From positions 714,524 to 778,523 of the forward strand of contig NZ_JAHKPI010000025.1 in the NCBI RefSeq assembly GCF_018860425.1: a stretch of 64,000 bases of DNA, given 5' to 3'. The DNA is from Marinobacter sp. F3R08. GTDB taxonomy: Bacteria; Pseudomonadota; Gammaproteobacteria; Pseudomonadales; Oleiphilaceae. The notes under the pieces are model-generated. The model was not told where the DNA came from, ran no database searches, and saw only the letters and a program-made list of their open reading frames with translations. Each line of letters opens with the position of its first letter. Within the stretch, counting starts at the first letter, position 1. A program made the translations under genes and the position numbers. Shown in pieces: positions 34,890 to 43,470 of the stretch.

Positions 34890-34970
34890 GCTTTCCACGG
34901 GCCTCATTTACATAGATAACTATGGTATAAAGATCGCTAAAACGCCCAGCACATTTATGAGAGCACAATT

Positions 34971-36149
34971 ATGGATTGGAATCCCTTAACGCGTAGAAGT
35001 ATGGCCGCGATTGTTTCCATCGTCCTGATCGCCACCGGCTGCAGTGATGAGCCTGCTTCAACCGCAGCCACCGAACCGGCTCCAGAACCCACCTCGGAAG
35101 TCCAAAGCTCATCGGCGCCCACCGCAAACGTTCAGCCCGTGGCCGGCCAGATCCGCGACAGTCAATTCATCGCGGAACAAGCGATCCTCACTCACGGAAC
35201 ATTGGAGCTTCGGCAAGGCTCGGAATTCTTCGCCGATCTTGCAGCGGAAATCGTGATCTTCGATGAAAACCCGGCCGAGAAAACATATACGGTGCCAACT
35301 GATGGCACGGGCATAACTCCTCACCTGCGACTCAATAAAAAGCTGGAGGACCAGAGCACACCTGACCAGCAAACCCTAGTGAGTGACTACCAGTTAAAGC
35401 TGGTGTTTGGTGAATCTGAAGCGTTGGGTGTTCCGTTCACCATTGAGCTGACTGCAGCAAAGAATCAGACAGAGCTGCAAGGCTCAGGCTTTGCCACATT
35501 CGGAGATATCAAGGTTAGCAATGGCAGGCTGAATCGCCGCTACGAAAGCTTGGACACACTTAATTTATTAGCAAGGCAGTATGCCGCGGAAAGCTACCCT
35601 GATGTCACTGTTGAGAAGACTTTTGGTACAACACTGCATACCTCTGGAACTGCTAATCCGTCGACTGCATTTGTGGGTCTTGAAGGGCGAGCTTCTGATG
35701 ACCACGTTATAACTCTTAAGCTTCAATTCCTCATGGAGCAAAACGGCTGGGAAGTCGTCAACGAACTCGCTGCCAATCAGATTCATCCAGCTCATCCGGT
35801 ATTAAGAAGTTTGAAAGGAAACCTCCGTACTGTTGAAGGCGCTAAAGCTGCGCATGTCGCAGGGCAGCGTTTCGAAAGCCATCTGCAACAGCTGTTGCTG
35901 GTCAGCGATACGCGAGGCACATCGATTCGATGTTATCTGACCAAGACGGCTGACAAGGCAAGTTGCCGAGCCGCTGCCAATGTAGAAACCAGTGATGGCC
36001 GTGATTGCCAGAGGCAAAACTATCTTCTCACAAACCAGGGGGCTGAATGGGTATACGAGTCGGATCTGTTGCCTACACAGAGCGTGGACTACAAATCTGG
36101 GAAGGTGATCGAGGGGCGGGGCCCATCCAAGTATAGCTGCAGCGCCTGA
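34971..36149 (+). CDS. Predicted outer-membrane or periplasmic lipoprotein, function unknown
   Basis: A 392-residue protein with a lipoprotein signal: a basic start, a hydrophobic stretch, and IATGC with the lipidated Cys at about residue 24. A Pro/Thr/Ser-rich linker follows to about residue 60, and then a mainly beta domain. Four Cys near the C terminus could form disulfides. No Asp follows the lipidated Cys (it is Ser), favouring the outer membrane. I do not recognise the domain. It stands alone between the mes segment and the histidine kinase, on the opposite strand from both neighbouring operons. Confidence 0.8.
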   Translation: MDWNPLTRRSMAAIVSIVLIATGCSDEPASTAATEPAPEPTSEVQSSSAPTANVQPVAGQIRDSQFIAEQAILTHGTLELRQGSEFFADLAAEIVIFDENPAEKTYTVPTDGTGITPHLRLNKKLEDQSTPDQQTLVSDYQLKLVFGESEALGVPFTIELTAAKNQTELQGSGFATFGDIKVSNGRLNRRYESLDTLNLLARQYAAESYPDVTVEKTFGTTLHTSGTANPSTAFVGLEGRASDDHVITLKLQFLMEQNGWEVVNELAANQIHPAHPVLRSLKGNLRTVEGAKAAHVAGQRFESHLQQLLLVSDTRGTSIRCYLTKTADKASCRAAANVETSDGRDCQRQNYLLTNQGAEWVYESDLLPTQSVDYKSGKVIEGRGPSKYSCSA

Positions 36150-36346
36150 CTAGATCCGGCCTGTTGATTCTTCGATTAGACAGCTACCAGATTATCCTCC
36201 TTTTGCTAAGAGTCATAAATTGGTAGATGCGCTGTTAAAAGGTCACGCGGTCAACCGGTTACTGGGCCGTTCGGGGCGAGCAATTTTTCACACGCATAAG
36301 CGCTCGGGACAAAGGTGTAATGCGCTCGTTCAAGCCCTGACTCGCG

Positions 36347-36388
36347 TGTTCGCTTTGTTTACACAGAGAGACTCGAAAGAGTCCCTTT
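36347..36388 (+). repeat. Family A dispersed repeat, copy 6, with hairpin at the kinase 3' end
   Basis: Core TGTTCGCTTTGTTTA (one T shorter) at 36347-36361, preceded by AAGCCCTGACTCG as in copy 3. A GACTC-GAAA-GAGTC hairpin follows at 36370-36383, directly beyond the histidine kinase stop on the minus strand, and may act as its terminator. Confidence 0.65.
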
Positions 36389-39300
36389 ACAGGCTCCTTT
36401 CCTTCAGCAACTCCGAAACCCGGGCTTCAATTTCACCCGGCGTGACCGATGCTTTTTGCACCACCGCCGCGACCTTAGAGGCGATCGCCCTCGGTACCTC
36501 GTATCCGGAAAGAATTACCACTGGCACACTAGGTTGAGATCGATGTATCGTTTCCCACAATGACAGCCCGTTGCCATCTTCCAGTTTCAGATCAAGCAGA
36601 ATCAAATCGTAAGAGACCTGTCTGAGTCGTTCGTGTGCCTCCCGCAATGTTTCCGCCCGATCGACCCTTGCCAGTGAAGCCAACTGTCCCCGAACAACCG
36701 CCGCTAAGTCCGCATCATCTTCAACGTGCAGCACGCGGGCAATGCCTGGCTCTTGCACCTTACGAACCTCAGCACGCGGGAAGCGAAACCAAAAGCGCGC
36801 GCCCTCACCCTCCCGTGACTCGAACCCGATCACACCGCCCATTCGCTCAACCAGTTCTCTCGTGACCGCGAGCCCCAACCCTGTGCCGCCTTTGGCTCGG
36901 TTGTCAGAGGCCTGCGCCTGCGCAAAACGCTCAAAAATTCGGCTTCGGAAAGATTCAGGAATACCCGAACCTCGATCCACAACGCTTATCAGGGCGCCAT
37001 CTTCAGCGTCCGGCTCGCAATGGATATCTACGCTTTCGCCTTGCGGAGAGAACTTGCAGGCGTTAGAGATAAGGTTGAGCAATATCTGTAACAACCGATC
37101 CGGATCGGCTTTGATGTGTCCGGACGTATCGCCAGTTATTCGAAGTCGCACGCCGTAGGGTTCGGCGTAACTCATCATCTGCTCGATGGCTTGTTCCAGG
37201 ACCGTCGATACATCCAAACGCTGTATACTGAAGTTCATCTCGTCGGCGGACAGTTTGTTCAGATCGAGCAGATCATTCACCAGTTGAATCAATCGCCGAG
37301 TATTCTGCTGAGCAATGCGCAGCATCCCCTCCATCCGATCGGGCAACTCACCCAAAGCTCCTCCCGCGATCAGCCCCAATGACCCTGAAATCGAGGTCAA
37401 AGGAGTGCGTAATTCGTGGCTCACCGTCGAAACAAACTGATTTTTAAGCAATTCATTTCGCTCACTTTCAGATAGATCCCGAGCGACTAACACCCAACGT
37501 AAAGCAGGTTCTTCCGCCCCACGAACCTGAGACAGGCTGAGTTCTAACGACAACGGCTCTTTACCAGCGACAGCAAGCGTCGTATTCCACCTGGCAAGCA
37601 ACCCAGCGATTTTCATATCATCTGTTTGCTCGGCTTCGGTGGCGGATAGCCGAGCGGCCAACTCAGGTAAACGAGCACTCAAGGGTGAACCGGTGGCATC
37701 GGAAGGCAACTCGAAAAGTTCACTGGCGGCCCAGTTGTGCCCAACAATTCTTGTATCAACATCGAGCACCAGCACCGCATCAGCCAAAGAATCAAACAGC
37801 TGTTGCAAGAATGCACGGTTCGCTTTTAGCTGCTGGAGCGCATGATGTTCGCTCGAAACGTCTTGAATCTGCGAAACAAAATGCAATGGACGCTGCTCCT
37901 CGTCGACAACGAGGCCGACAGACAGTAAGGCATAAATAGTCGTCCCGTCGCTCCGATAGTAGCGTTTCTTCATCTGGTACTGTTCAATTCGACCAGCCAG
38001 CAAATCGTGCAGCAAGGTCAGATCCGATTCCAGATCGTCGGGATGGGTGAGCGTTTGAAAATCGGTCGCCAACAATTCCTCACGTGAGTAGCCAAACAGT
38101 TTGGTTGCGGCCTCATTCACGTCCATCCAGCACCCTTCCAATGAGACCAGGGCCATACCTTGGGCAGCGGAGTTGAATGCTTCTCCAAATCGCTCACTGG
38201 CAAGCCGCGCTTCTCTCTCAGCCTGCCTTTGCTCCGTTATATCCACAGCCATGCCGAGGTAGCCCATCGTCGCATCGTCTTCATCTTTGAGGCGACTCAC
38301 GGACAATCGAACAGTGCGATGTTCACCGTCTTTCCGCACATACGTCCAAATCGATGTGTCTGAAACCCCGTCTCGGGCCCTAGCGACGAAAACATCGAAC
38401 CCCTCCACCTGTTTACCAAGCTCTTCAGACAGACGCTCCCCCGAGAGAACCACTTCAGATTCCAGATGGAACAGTGCCGGCGTATGAGTCCCCACCACTT
38501 CTGCGGCGCGATAGCCAAGCAGCGTCTCTGCACCTGAATTGAAAAGCGTGATGCGCCCTTCGGTATCGGTTGCAATAATGGCAACGCCCACAGACGCATC
38601 AATCACGGCTTGCAGAGAGCCACGGGTATCATTCAGGTTGCTGTAGGCATGTTGCAGTTCCGTAATGTCGCTCATGGTAACAACAGCACCGAGCGGTCGA
38701 CCGAGGTCATCCGCTAAGAGATCACCATTACAAAGCACTACTCGCGGAGGTTGTTCCTTTGCCCGTATCACTATTTTAGTGTTGCGAACCGGCTCCCTTC
38801 GCCATGCTCGCAAAAGCGGTATCTCTTCAGTGACAAGCAAGGTCTTGCCATCAGGCTTGTACAGGTCAAAGTGTTCGGCCCATTTCGTTGGCGCCAACGA
38901 ACGTGGATCAACGCCGTGCCAATCGCGGGCGGCACGATTAAATTCTGCAAGATTTCCCTCGCTATCACAGGAGACAACGGCGTCCGGCATGAATTCGAGA
39001 AGGGTTGCGAGGGTTTTTGAATCTAAATCTGCCTGTTGCTGACGAGACCAATCCTCTAGACGGTCGACGGTCAGTCGGGCAAGCCGCTCCAAACCGACTC
39101 GCTGCTGTTCGGTCAAAGGGGCGTTCGGTACGGTATCGAGCACGCACAATGTACCGTACGTAAAATCGGAACGGCCAATCAGCGGCACCCCTGCATAATA
39201 CCGAAAACCCGGTTCACCGGTGCCCAAAGGGTTCTCGGCAAAGCGTTTATCTTTCTGTGTATCAACGATCTCAAGGAAGCTGGGACCCTGGATCGCATGG

Positions 39301-39581
39301 GCGCAAAACGGTATGTCACGACCTGTTTTCTGGAACGAAATACCCTTGGCCGCCTTGAACCACTGGCGATCTCGATCCCCCAAAGACACCAGCGCAATCG
39401 GCTTGTCGCAAATTAGTGAGGCTAGCTCAACCAGATCGTCAAAATGACGCTCGGGAGGCGAATCCAGAACCCTAAGCTTGATCAATTCAGAAATCCGACG
39501 AGATTCGTCACCACTGCGTGTCGCGTTACGAAAACGATTGGTTGTCAATGATCCTTTCCTTTTCCCTGTAGCCGTTTTCAA
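36387..39581 (-). CDS. Hybrid sensor histidine kinase: GAF, multiple PAS, HisKA, HATPase, REC
   Basis: A 1064-residue soluble kinase. An N-terminal GAF domain (about 30-175, with the PFCAHAI element) is followed by PAS repeats at about 185-310, 320-450, 460-580 and 590-705. Next are HisKA with phospho-acceptor His722 in SHELRTPL, an HATPase domain with GSGIP and GGTGLGLA (about 825-935), and a receiver with Asp997. There are no transmembrane segments, so signals are sensed in the cytosol. The first codon used is TTG at 39581; another TTG at 39548 has a better AAAGGA site and may be the true start. No dedicated response regulator gene is adjacent, so output passes through the fused receiver or a distant partner. 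Confidence 0.93.
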   Translation of the reverse strand: MKTATGKRKGSLTTNRFRNATRSGDESRRISELIKLRVLDSPPERHFDDLVELASLICDKPIALVSLGDRDRQWFKAAKGISFQKTGRDIPFCAHAIQGPSFLEIVDTQKDKRFAENPLGTGEPGFRYYAGVPLIGRSDFTYGTLCVLDTVPNAPLTEQQRVGLERLARLTVDRLEDWSRQQQADLDSKTLATLLEFMPDAVVSCDSEGNLAEFNRAARDWHGVDPRSLAPTKWAEHFDLYKPDGKTLLVTEEIPLLRAWRREPVRNTKIVIRAKEQPPRVVLCNGDLLADDLGRPLGAVVTMSDITELQHAYSNLNDTRGSLQAVIDASVGVAIIATDTEGRITLFNSGAETLLGYRAAEVVGTHTPALFHLESEVVLSGERLSEELGKQVEGFDVFVARARDGVSDTSIWTYVRKDGEHRTVRLSVSRLKDEDDATMGYLGMAVDITEQRQAEREARLASERFGEAFNSAAQGMALVSLEGCWMDVNEAATKLFGYSREELLATDFQTLTHPDDLESDLTLLHDLLAGRIEQYQMKKRYYRSDGTTIYALLSVGLVVDEEQRPLHFVSQIQDVSSEHHALQQLKANRAFLQQLFDSLADAVLVLDVDTRIVGHNWAASELFELPSDATGSPLSARLPELAARLSATEAEQTDDMKIAGLLARWNTTLAVAGKEPLSLELSLSQVRGAEEPALRWVLVARDLSESERNELLKNQFVSTVSHELRTPLTSISGSLGLIAGGALGELPDRMEGMLRIAQQNTRRLIQLVNDLLDLNKLSADEMNFSIQRLDVSTVLEQAIEQMMSYAEPYGVRLRITGDTSGHIKADPDRLLQILLNLISNACKFSPQGESVDIHCEPDAEDGALISVVDRGSGIPESFRSRIFERFAQAQASDNRAKGGTGLGLAVTRELVERMGGVIGFESREGEGARFWFRFPRAEVRKVQEPGIARVLHVEDDADLAAVVRGQLASLARVDRAETLREAHERLRQVSYDLILLDLKLEDGNGLSLWETIHRSQPSVPVVILSGYEVPRAIASKVAAVVQKASVTPGEIEARVSELLKERSL

Positions 39582-39739
39582 TGCATCCCAACACCAATCA
39601 AGCGAATTTATTCATTTGTCGAGTCTGCCATCGCCGCGTCCTCAACATACAGCCCCTTTGGTCATTTGCCAATTTCTGGCTGGGTTGGATTTTACACATC
39701 TCAGGGGGCAAGTGATCGAGCAGTTTATGTGGCGGCAAC

Positions 39740-39755
39740 TGTTCGCTTTTGTTTA
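39740..39755 (+). repeat. Family A dispersed repeat, copy 7
   Basis: Core TGTTCGCTTTTGTTTA. The truncated sucrase/ferredoxin-like coding sequence begins within two bases of its right end. Confidence 0.78.
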
Positions 39756-40040
39756 GCTGCACCCATGGCAAGAAGGACAAGTGCTGCGCCAAGTTCGGTT
39801 ACCGCAGCTACAAGGCACAGGGCAACGCCGCGCAGCAGCATGCGCACCCGTTCGATGTCTGGGAGAGCTCCCACCTGGGTGGCTGTCGGCTGGCCGCGAG
39901 CGTCATGGTCTTCCCGGCGCTACGCAAGCACTGCCGCCTCACCGCCGACGATGTTCCGCACCTGTTGCAGGCCGAGTCCGAGGACCGTCCCTACCGGCCC
40001 TGCTACCGCGGCGACTCGACATTGACGCCCGCCGTGAACC
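39756..40040 (+). pseudogene. Sucrase/ferredoxin-like protein, C-terminal fragment
   Basis: Directly after repeat copy 7 the frame reads CTHGKKDKCCAKFGYRSYKA, later VWESSHLGGCRLAASVMV and YRPCYRGDS. These are core features of the sucrase/ferredoxin-like (thioredoxin-fold 2Fe-2S) family. The N-terminal half and any start codon are missing, cut at the repeat. The 3' end runs into a convergent fragment of an ABC ATPase gene around 40040. Members of this family are found beside siderophore genes, which fits the neighbouring receptor. Confidence 0.78.
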
Positions 40041-40148
40041 GTTGTGACCGATCAACCCGAGCACTTTCCCCGGGTCAATAACCAGATCTATGGGGTGCAA
40101 GAGCACTTTACCGTTGATCTGCCAACTGGCCGCTTGCAACTCGAACAT
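40035..40148 (-). pseudogene. Siderophore ABC transporter ATPase (FhuC/FecE-like), N-terminal fragment
   Basis: From an ATG at 40148 (GAGGTG just upstream) the frame reads MFELQAASWQINGKVLLHPI and reaches VLGLIGHNGS, the first half of a Walker A motif. It then leaves the family at base 40035, before the GKST. Only 38 residues remain. It lies 67 bp past the TonB receptor stop on the same strand, so it was the next gene of a siderophore operon. A deletion has joined it tail-to-tail with the sucrase/ferredoxin-like fragment. Confidence 0.75.
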
Positions 40149-40215
40149 AACACCTCGGGAAAAGGATGAAGTAATCACCTCGTGGGCACCATGCCCACCC
40201 ATAACGATCACTGAC

Positions 40216-42285
40216 TTACCAGCGGTAACTTACACTCGCAGTGGCGCGTCTTGCTTCGCCGTAATAGCACCAGTAATCACAACTCGCGACATACTCTTTA
40301 TCAGCTACGTTGTTTATGTTCAGTTGCGCCCGCCAATTCCTGGCAAAATCATAGCTCGCCATGACATCAAACACTGTGTAGGAAGGAACCTCGTAGCCAT
40401 AGGTCTCGTCCTTGGTTTCACCAACAAAGCGTGCACCCGCCCCTACCTTCAAACCAGGAACGGCTTGCGAGAACGCGTAGTCCAACCATGCCGAGGCCAT
40501 ATGGCGCGGTATCAGCGCCGCTCGAACCTCATCAGCGCCGGTCGCCCGGTTTTGCGTCGTTGAATCGCTGTAGGTGTAAGCCGCTGTCACCTGCAGGTTG
40601 TTAGTCAGATAGGCAACCCCCTCCAGCTCGAAACCATTGGTATTGCGCTCACCCTCTTGCACCTGAACAGCACCATCAGTCACCAGAGAGTTTTTCTCTT
40701 CGATCTGGTACACCGAGGTATTCAGATAACCATCAATGCTTTCGGGCGCATACTTGATACCTGCTTCAATCTGCTTTCCTTCCCTGGGCTTATACAAATC
40801 GCCATTGGAGTCGGTACCTACTATGGGCTGAAATGACTCGGTATAGCTGATGTAGGGCGAAAGACCATTATTCGTTACATACATGACGCCACCGGATAAC
40901 GAAACCTCGTTGTCGTCGGCACGGTCTTTGGTACCGTTTGCCAGGTTATCTGTTTCAGCTTTGTCATAGCGTGCCCCAGCCAGAAAGATCCACCGATCAT
41001 CCAGCCGGAGTTGATTCTGAAGATAAATACCCGTTTGCTGTTTATTGATTGTTCGTTGCGTCAGATCGCTTTCAGCCACCGGCGTGTAGTTTCCATACTG
41101 GGGCTCGAACAGATCCACAGTCCCGAAAGGGAAGGGATCCGCCTCTTTTCCCGAATTTTCCAGATCCTGGTAATCCACACCTACGAGAAGCGTATTTTCG
41201 GTGCGATCCGTGAACCATTTACCAACCATACGGTTATCAATCGTCCAGGAGGTAATGTCACCATCGCGGTATACCAGGCCCCGGGTACCTTCTCTCGGCG
41301 CGCTCTGGAAAAAGATATAGGTACTGCGCAGCAGCATGTCGAGTTTGCTGTAACGCAGGTCCTGCTCAAAGCGCCAGGTGTCATTAAGCTGATGCGAGAA
41401 CTGGTAGCCCAGTGAAGTCTGCTCACGCTCATTCACATCGTAGTCAGGCTCACCGTAATTTACCTCGGGGTCGACTTTGCCAAAGGGCGTGTCTTCAATG
41501 GTGCCATAGGGTAATTTGAAACCGTTGTATGGCACCGCATCATCCTTCTGAAAACTAGCCAGAAGTGTCAGTGAGGTGTCGTCGCTAATGTCCCACTCAA
41601 GACTGGGAGCAAGGTAGTAGCGTTTATTTTCCGAGTCATCGATGTCACCTTCAGTGTCCTGGTAAAGGCCCACCAGGCGATAACGCACATCGTTACTGTC
41701 ATTAACCGGACCAGAGCTATCAAACCCAATCCGCTGGTGGTCATTCGTGCCACCTTCGATAATAACTTCCCCCTGCCGGTCCTCTGTGGGGCGCTTGCTG
41801 ATCGCGTTTATAACCCCGCCCGGAGGCGCTTCACCGTAGAGGACCGAGGCTGGACCCTTCAACAACTCTACCTGCTCAAGCCCATATGGCTCTGGTAGCC
41901 ACTGGTAGAAACCGGCTCGGTAGATCCGTAAACCATCCTGATACGTCGACTGATCATAACCCCGCACTTTAAACCAGTCGGTATCGTTATCACTGCCATA
42001 TTGCCCCGTTAAAACGCCCGCACGGTAGCGGAAGCTTTCATCAAGAGACTGAACGTTGCGCTCTTCCAGCTCTTCTCGGGTGACGAGAGAAGCCGGCCGA
42101 GGCGTTTCAGCAATAGGAGCCTCCACTTTCAGCGCAGTCCCGGTTATAACAAGCGGAGTGAGTACTTCGGTGTCGCTGTCGGAAGTTTGTGCCATGGCCA
42201 AAGGCACAAGGCCCAGCCACGCTATAGGCGCGGCGTAATATATGGCTTTTGGGAGAGGGCGACGTTGACATGCGCTAGGAGGCAT
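40216..42285 (-). CDS. TonB-dependent siderophore receptor
   Basis: Start at 42285 (MPPSACQRR) with AAGG upstream, giving 689 residues, a normal size for FhuA/FoxA-type receptors. A signal peptide ends near AMAQ, a TonB box-like EVLTPLVITG follows, and the plug domain contains the motifs SFRYRAGV, VRGYD and VELLKGPASVLYGEAPPGG. The C terminus ends in the barrel strand ATASVSYRW, with a terminal aromatic residue. It imports a ferric siderophore, probably of the hydroxamate type, by resemblance. A Fur box lies 70 bp upstream. The ABC ATPase that should follow is truncated, so uptake into the cytosol must depend on other genes. Confidence 0.93.
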   Translation of the reverse strand: MPPSACQRRPLPKAIYYAAPIAWLGLVPLAMAQTSDSDTEVLTPLVITGTALKVEAPIAETPRPASLVTREELEERNVQSLDESFRYRAGVLTGQYGSDNDTDWFKVRGYDQSTYQDGLRIYRAGFYQWLPEPYGLEQVELLKGPASVLYGEAPPGGVINAISKRPTEDRQGEVIIEGGTNDHQRIGFDSSGPVNDSNDVRYRLVGLYQDTEGDIDDSENKRYYLAPSLEWDISDDTSLTLLASFQKDDAVPYNGFKLPYGTIEDTPFGKVDPEVNYGEPDYDVNEREQTSLGYQFSHQLNDTWRFEQDLRYSKLDMLLRSTYIFFQSAPREGTRGLVYRDGDITSWTIDNRMVGKWFTDRTENTLLVGVDYQDLENSGKEADPFPFGTVDLFEPQYGNYTPVAESDLTQRTINKQQTGIYLQNQLRLDDRWIFLAGARYDKAETDNLANGTKDRADDNEVSLSGGVMYVTNNGLSPYISYTESFQPIVGTDSNGDLYKPREGKQIEAGIKYAPESIDGYLNTSVYQIEEKNSLVTDGAVQVQEGERNTNGFELEGVAYLTNNLQVTAAYTYSDSTTQNRATGADEVRAALIPRHMASAWLDYAFSQAVPGLKVGAGARFVGETKDETYGYEVPSYTVFDVMASYDFARNWRAQLNINNVADKEYVASCDYWCYYGEARRATASVSYRW

Positions 42286-42354
42286 AGTGTTACCTTGAGC
42301 TGAGTGTGAGCATTTTGGGGCGAAAAGCATCCAGCCATTAATGTAACTAAAAAT

Positions 42355-42373
42355 GCTAATGGTTACCATTACC
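42355..42373 (-). promoter_or_regulatory. Fur box upstream of the siderophore receptor
   Basis: On the minus strand the 19-mer GGTAATGGTAACCATTAGC matches the consensus GATAATGATAATCATTATC at 15 of 19 positions. It lies 70 bp before the receptor start, where the promoter should be. It predicts iron repression. Confidence 0.8.
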
Positions 42374-43112
42374 GTTTAAACGTTATTATCGAGTATATGC
42401 ATAAAATGGCAAACCCTCGATAAAGCGTGTTCTGAGGGTCATGCTAACGCCGCAAGTACCCTATCTGCCCAATGTTGCAATGAACCTGGCTCTAAAGTTT
42501 TTTTCTGACGACGTTCTGGGATGCGGGATGCGCTTGTGGTGGTCAGGAAACACCAACTTTAGGTGAGAAGCTGGCCAGTTCCATGATTTCCTGAGTAAAT
42601 GTTGCTCTAATGTGGTTATTTCAGCCCGCCAATCGAAATGCGGAGAAGGTTGCTTCAAGAGCAGCGTCGATAGATTTTTTTATTATCCGATATATCAAAT
42701 GTTAGCGCCCTTAAAGCCGCTAGCGCCCGTAACCGATCGAGCAATGTCCCCGGCTCAAGCGAGTATGACTGGTCAACCAGCATGCCCAGCTCCGGAAGCC
42801 TGGTATTCGGGTTTTGTGCCAACACATCGACGTAGATTGGCAAGCTTCAAAACAACACTTCCATGCTTTCGCTTTGTACTCGTGCCGAGTAAAACAGATC
42901 CAGATTTTCCATTATGGTGTGAGGCATCTGCTTCTCAGTTATAGCGCCCCTTCAAACAAGGTCTGTTGCTCGCCTCCAGTCTTTCGGCTCCAGTGAGACT
43001 ATTCCGAACTCAGAGTTGGACGACGATTTAGCACTTTGTGTGGAAACCGGAATGACCACCCTATTCTCGAATCTACTTTAAGTTTGTTTAGCACTTTGTG
43101 CCGAAAAAATCT
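42374..43112. other. Gene-poor region with family B repeats
   Basis: Two short minus-strand open frames (42655-42843 and 42461-42658) have no recognisable product and no good ribosome sites. The only structured element I see is the family B repeat pair at 43025-43123. The region may be a remnant of deleted genes. Confidence 0.5.
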
Positions 43113-43123
43113 TTAAGTTATTG
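43025..43123 (+). repeat. Family B direct-repeat pair, 60-bp period, copy set 2
   Basis: GATTTAGCACTTTGTGTGGA near 43025 and TGTTTAGCACTTTGTGCCGA near 43085 are spaced 60 bp, as in the 26.6-kb pair. The second copy continues AAAAATCTTTAAGTTATTGA and abuts the truncated YdeI-like gene. Confidence 0.7.
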
Positions 43124-43334
43124 ATGCCATCCGCGACTCGATTTTGGCAGCGCGAACCTGTGATAGACCAGGTTCTTGCATCCGGCTTTCGGTAATCAGG
43201 CGTTCGGCAAGCTCTGTATTTCTTTTCGACCAAATGCTTCGGGCTGTTCTTGGTGTAATCCGCTGAAGGTAGGCCCGGTTGTCAATTGACTGCTTCACTC
43301 CATCAATTTTCCGGATCGGGTCTTGGCATAATGC
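43113..43334 (-). pseudogene. YdeI/OmpD-associated-type protein, internal fragment
   Basis: The frame reads DGVKQSIDNRAYLQRITPRT, then SIWSKRNTELAERLI and ESRMQEPGLSQVRAAK. This closely follows the central part of the YdeI family (DGxxKSxDDxRYLQRFTPR, SIWSKxNxxxAExLIxxGRM). The conserved GWIDG before it is disrupted, and after the AAK segment the sequence runs into the family B repeat and a stop. Both ends of the gene are therefore missing. The family has been linked to envelope stress and peptide resistance. Confidence 0.6.
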
Positions 43335-43470
43335 GTCATTCAACTGAGTCCGAATTGTAGATAACCGGAGATTGCCTGTGAGCAACAACGATCGGGGATC
43401 GGAGGGCCATGTCACAACATTAGATCTCGATAGTGCCGGGACATCCATTCTGTCCCGGCTGAGGTTCTAT

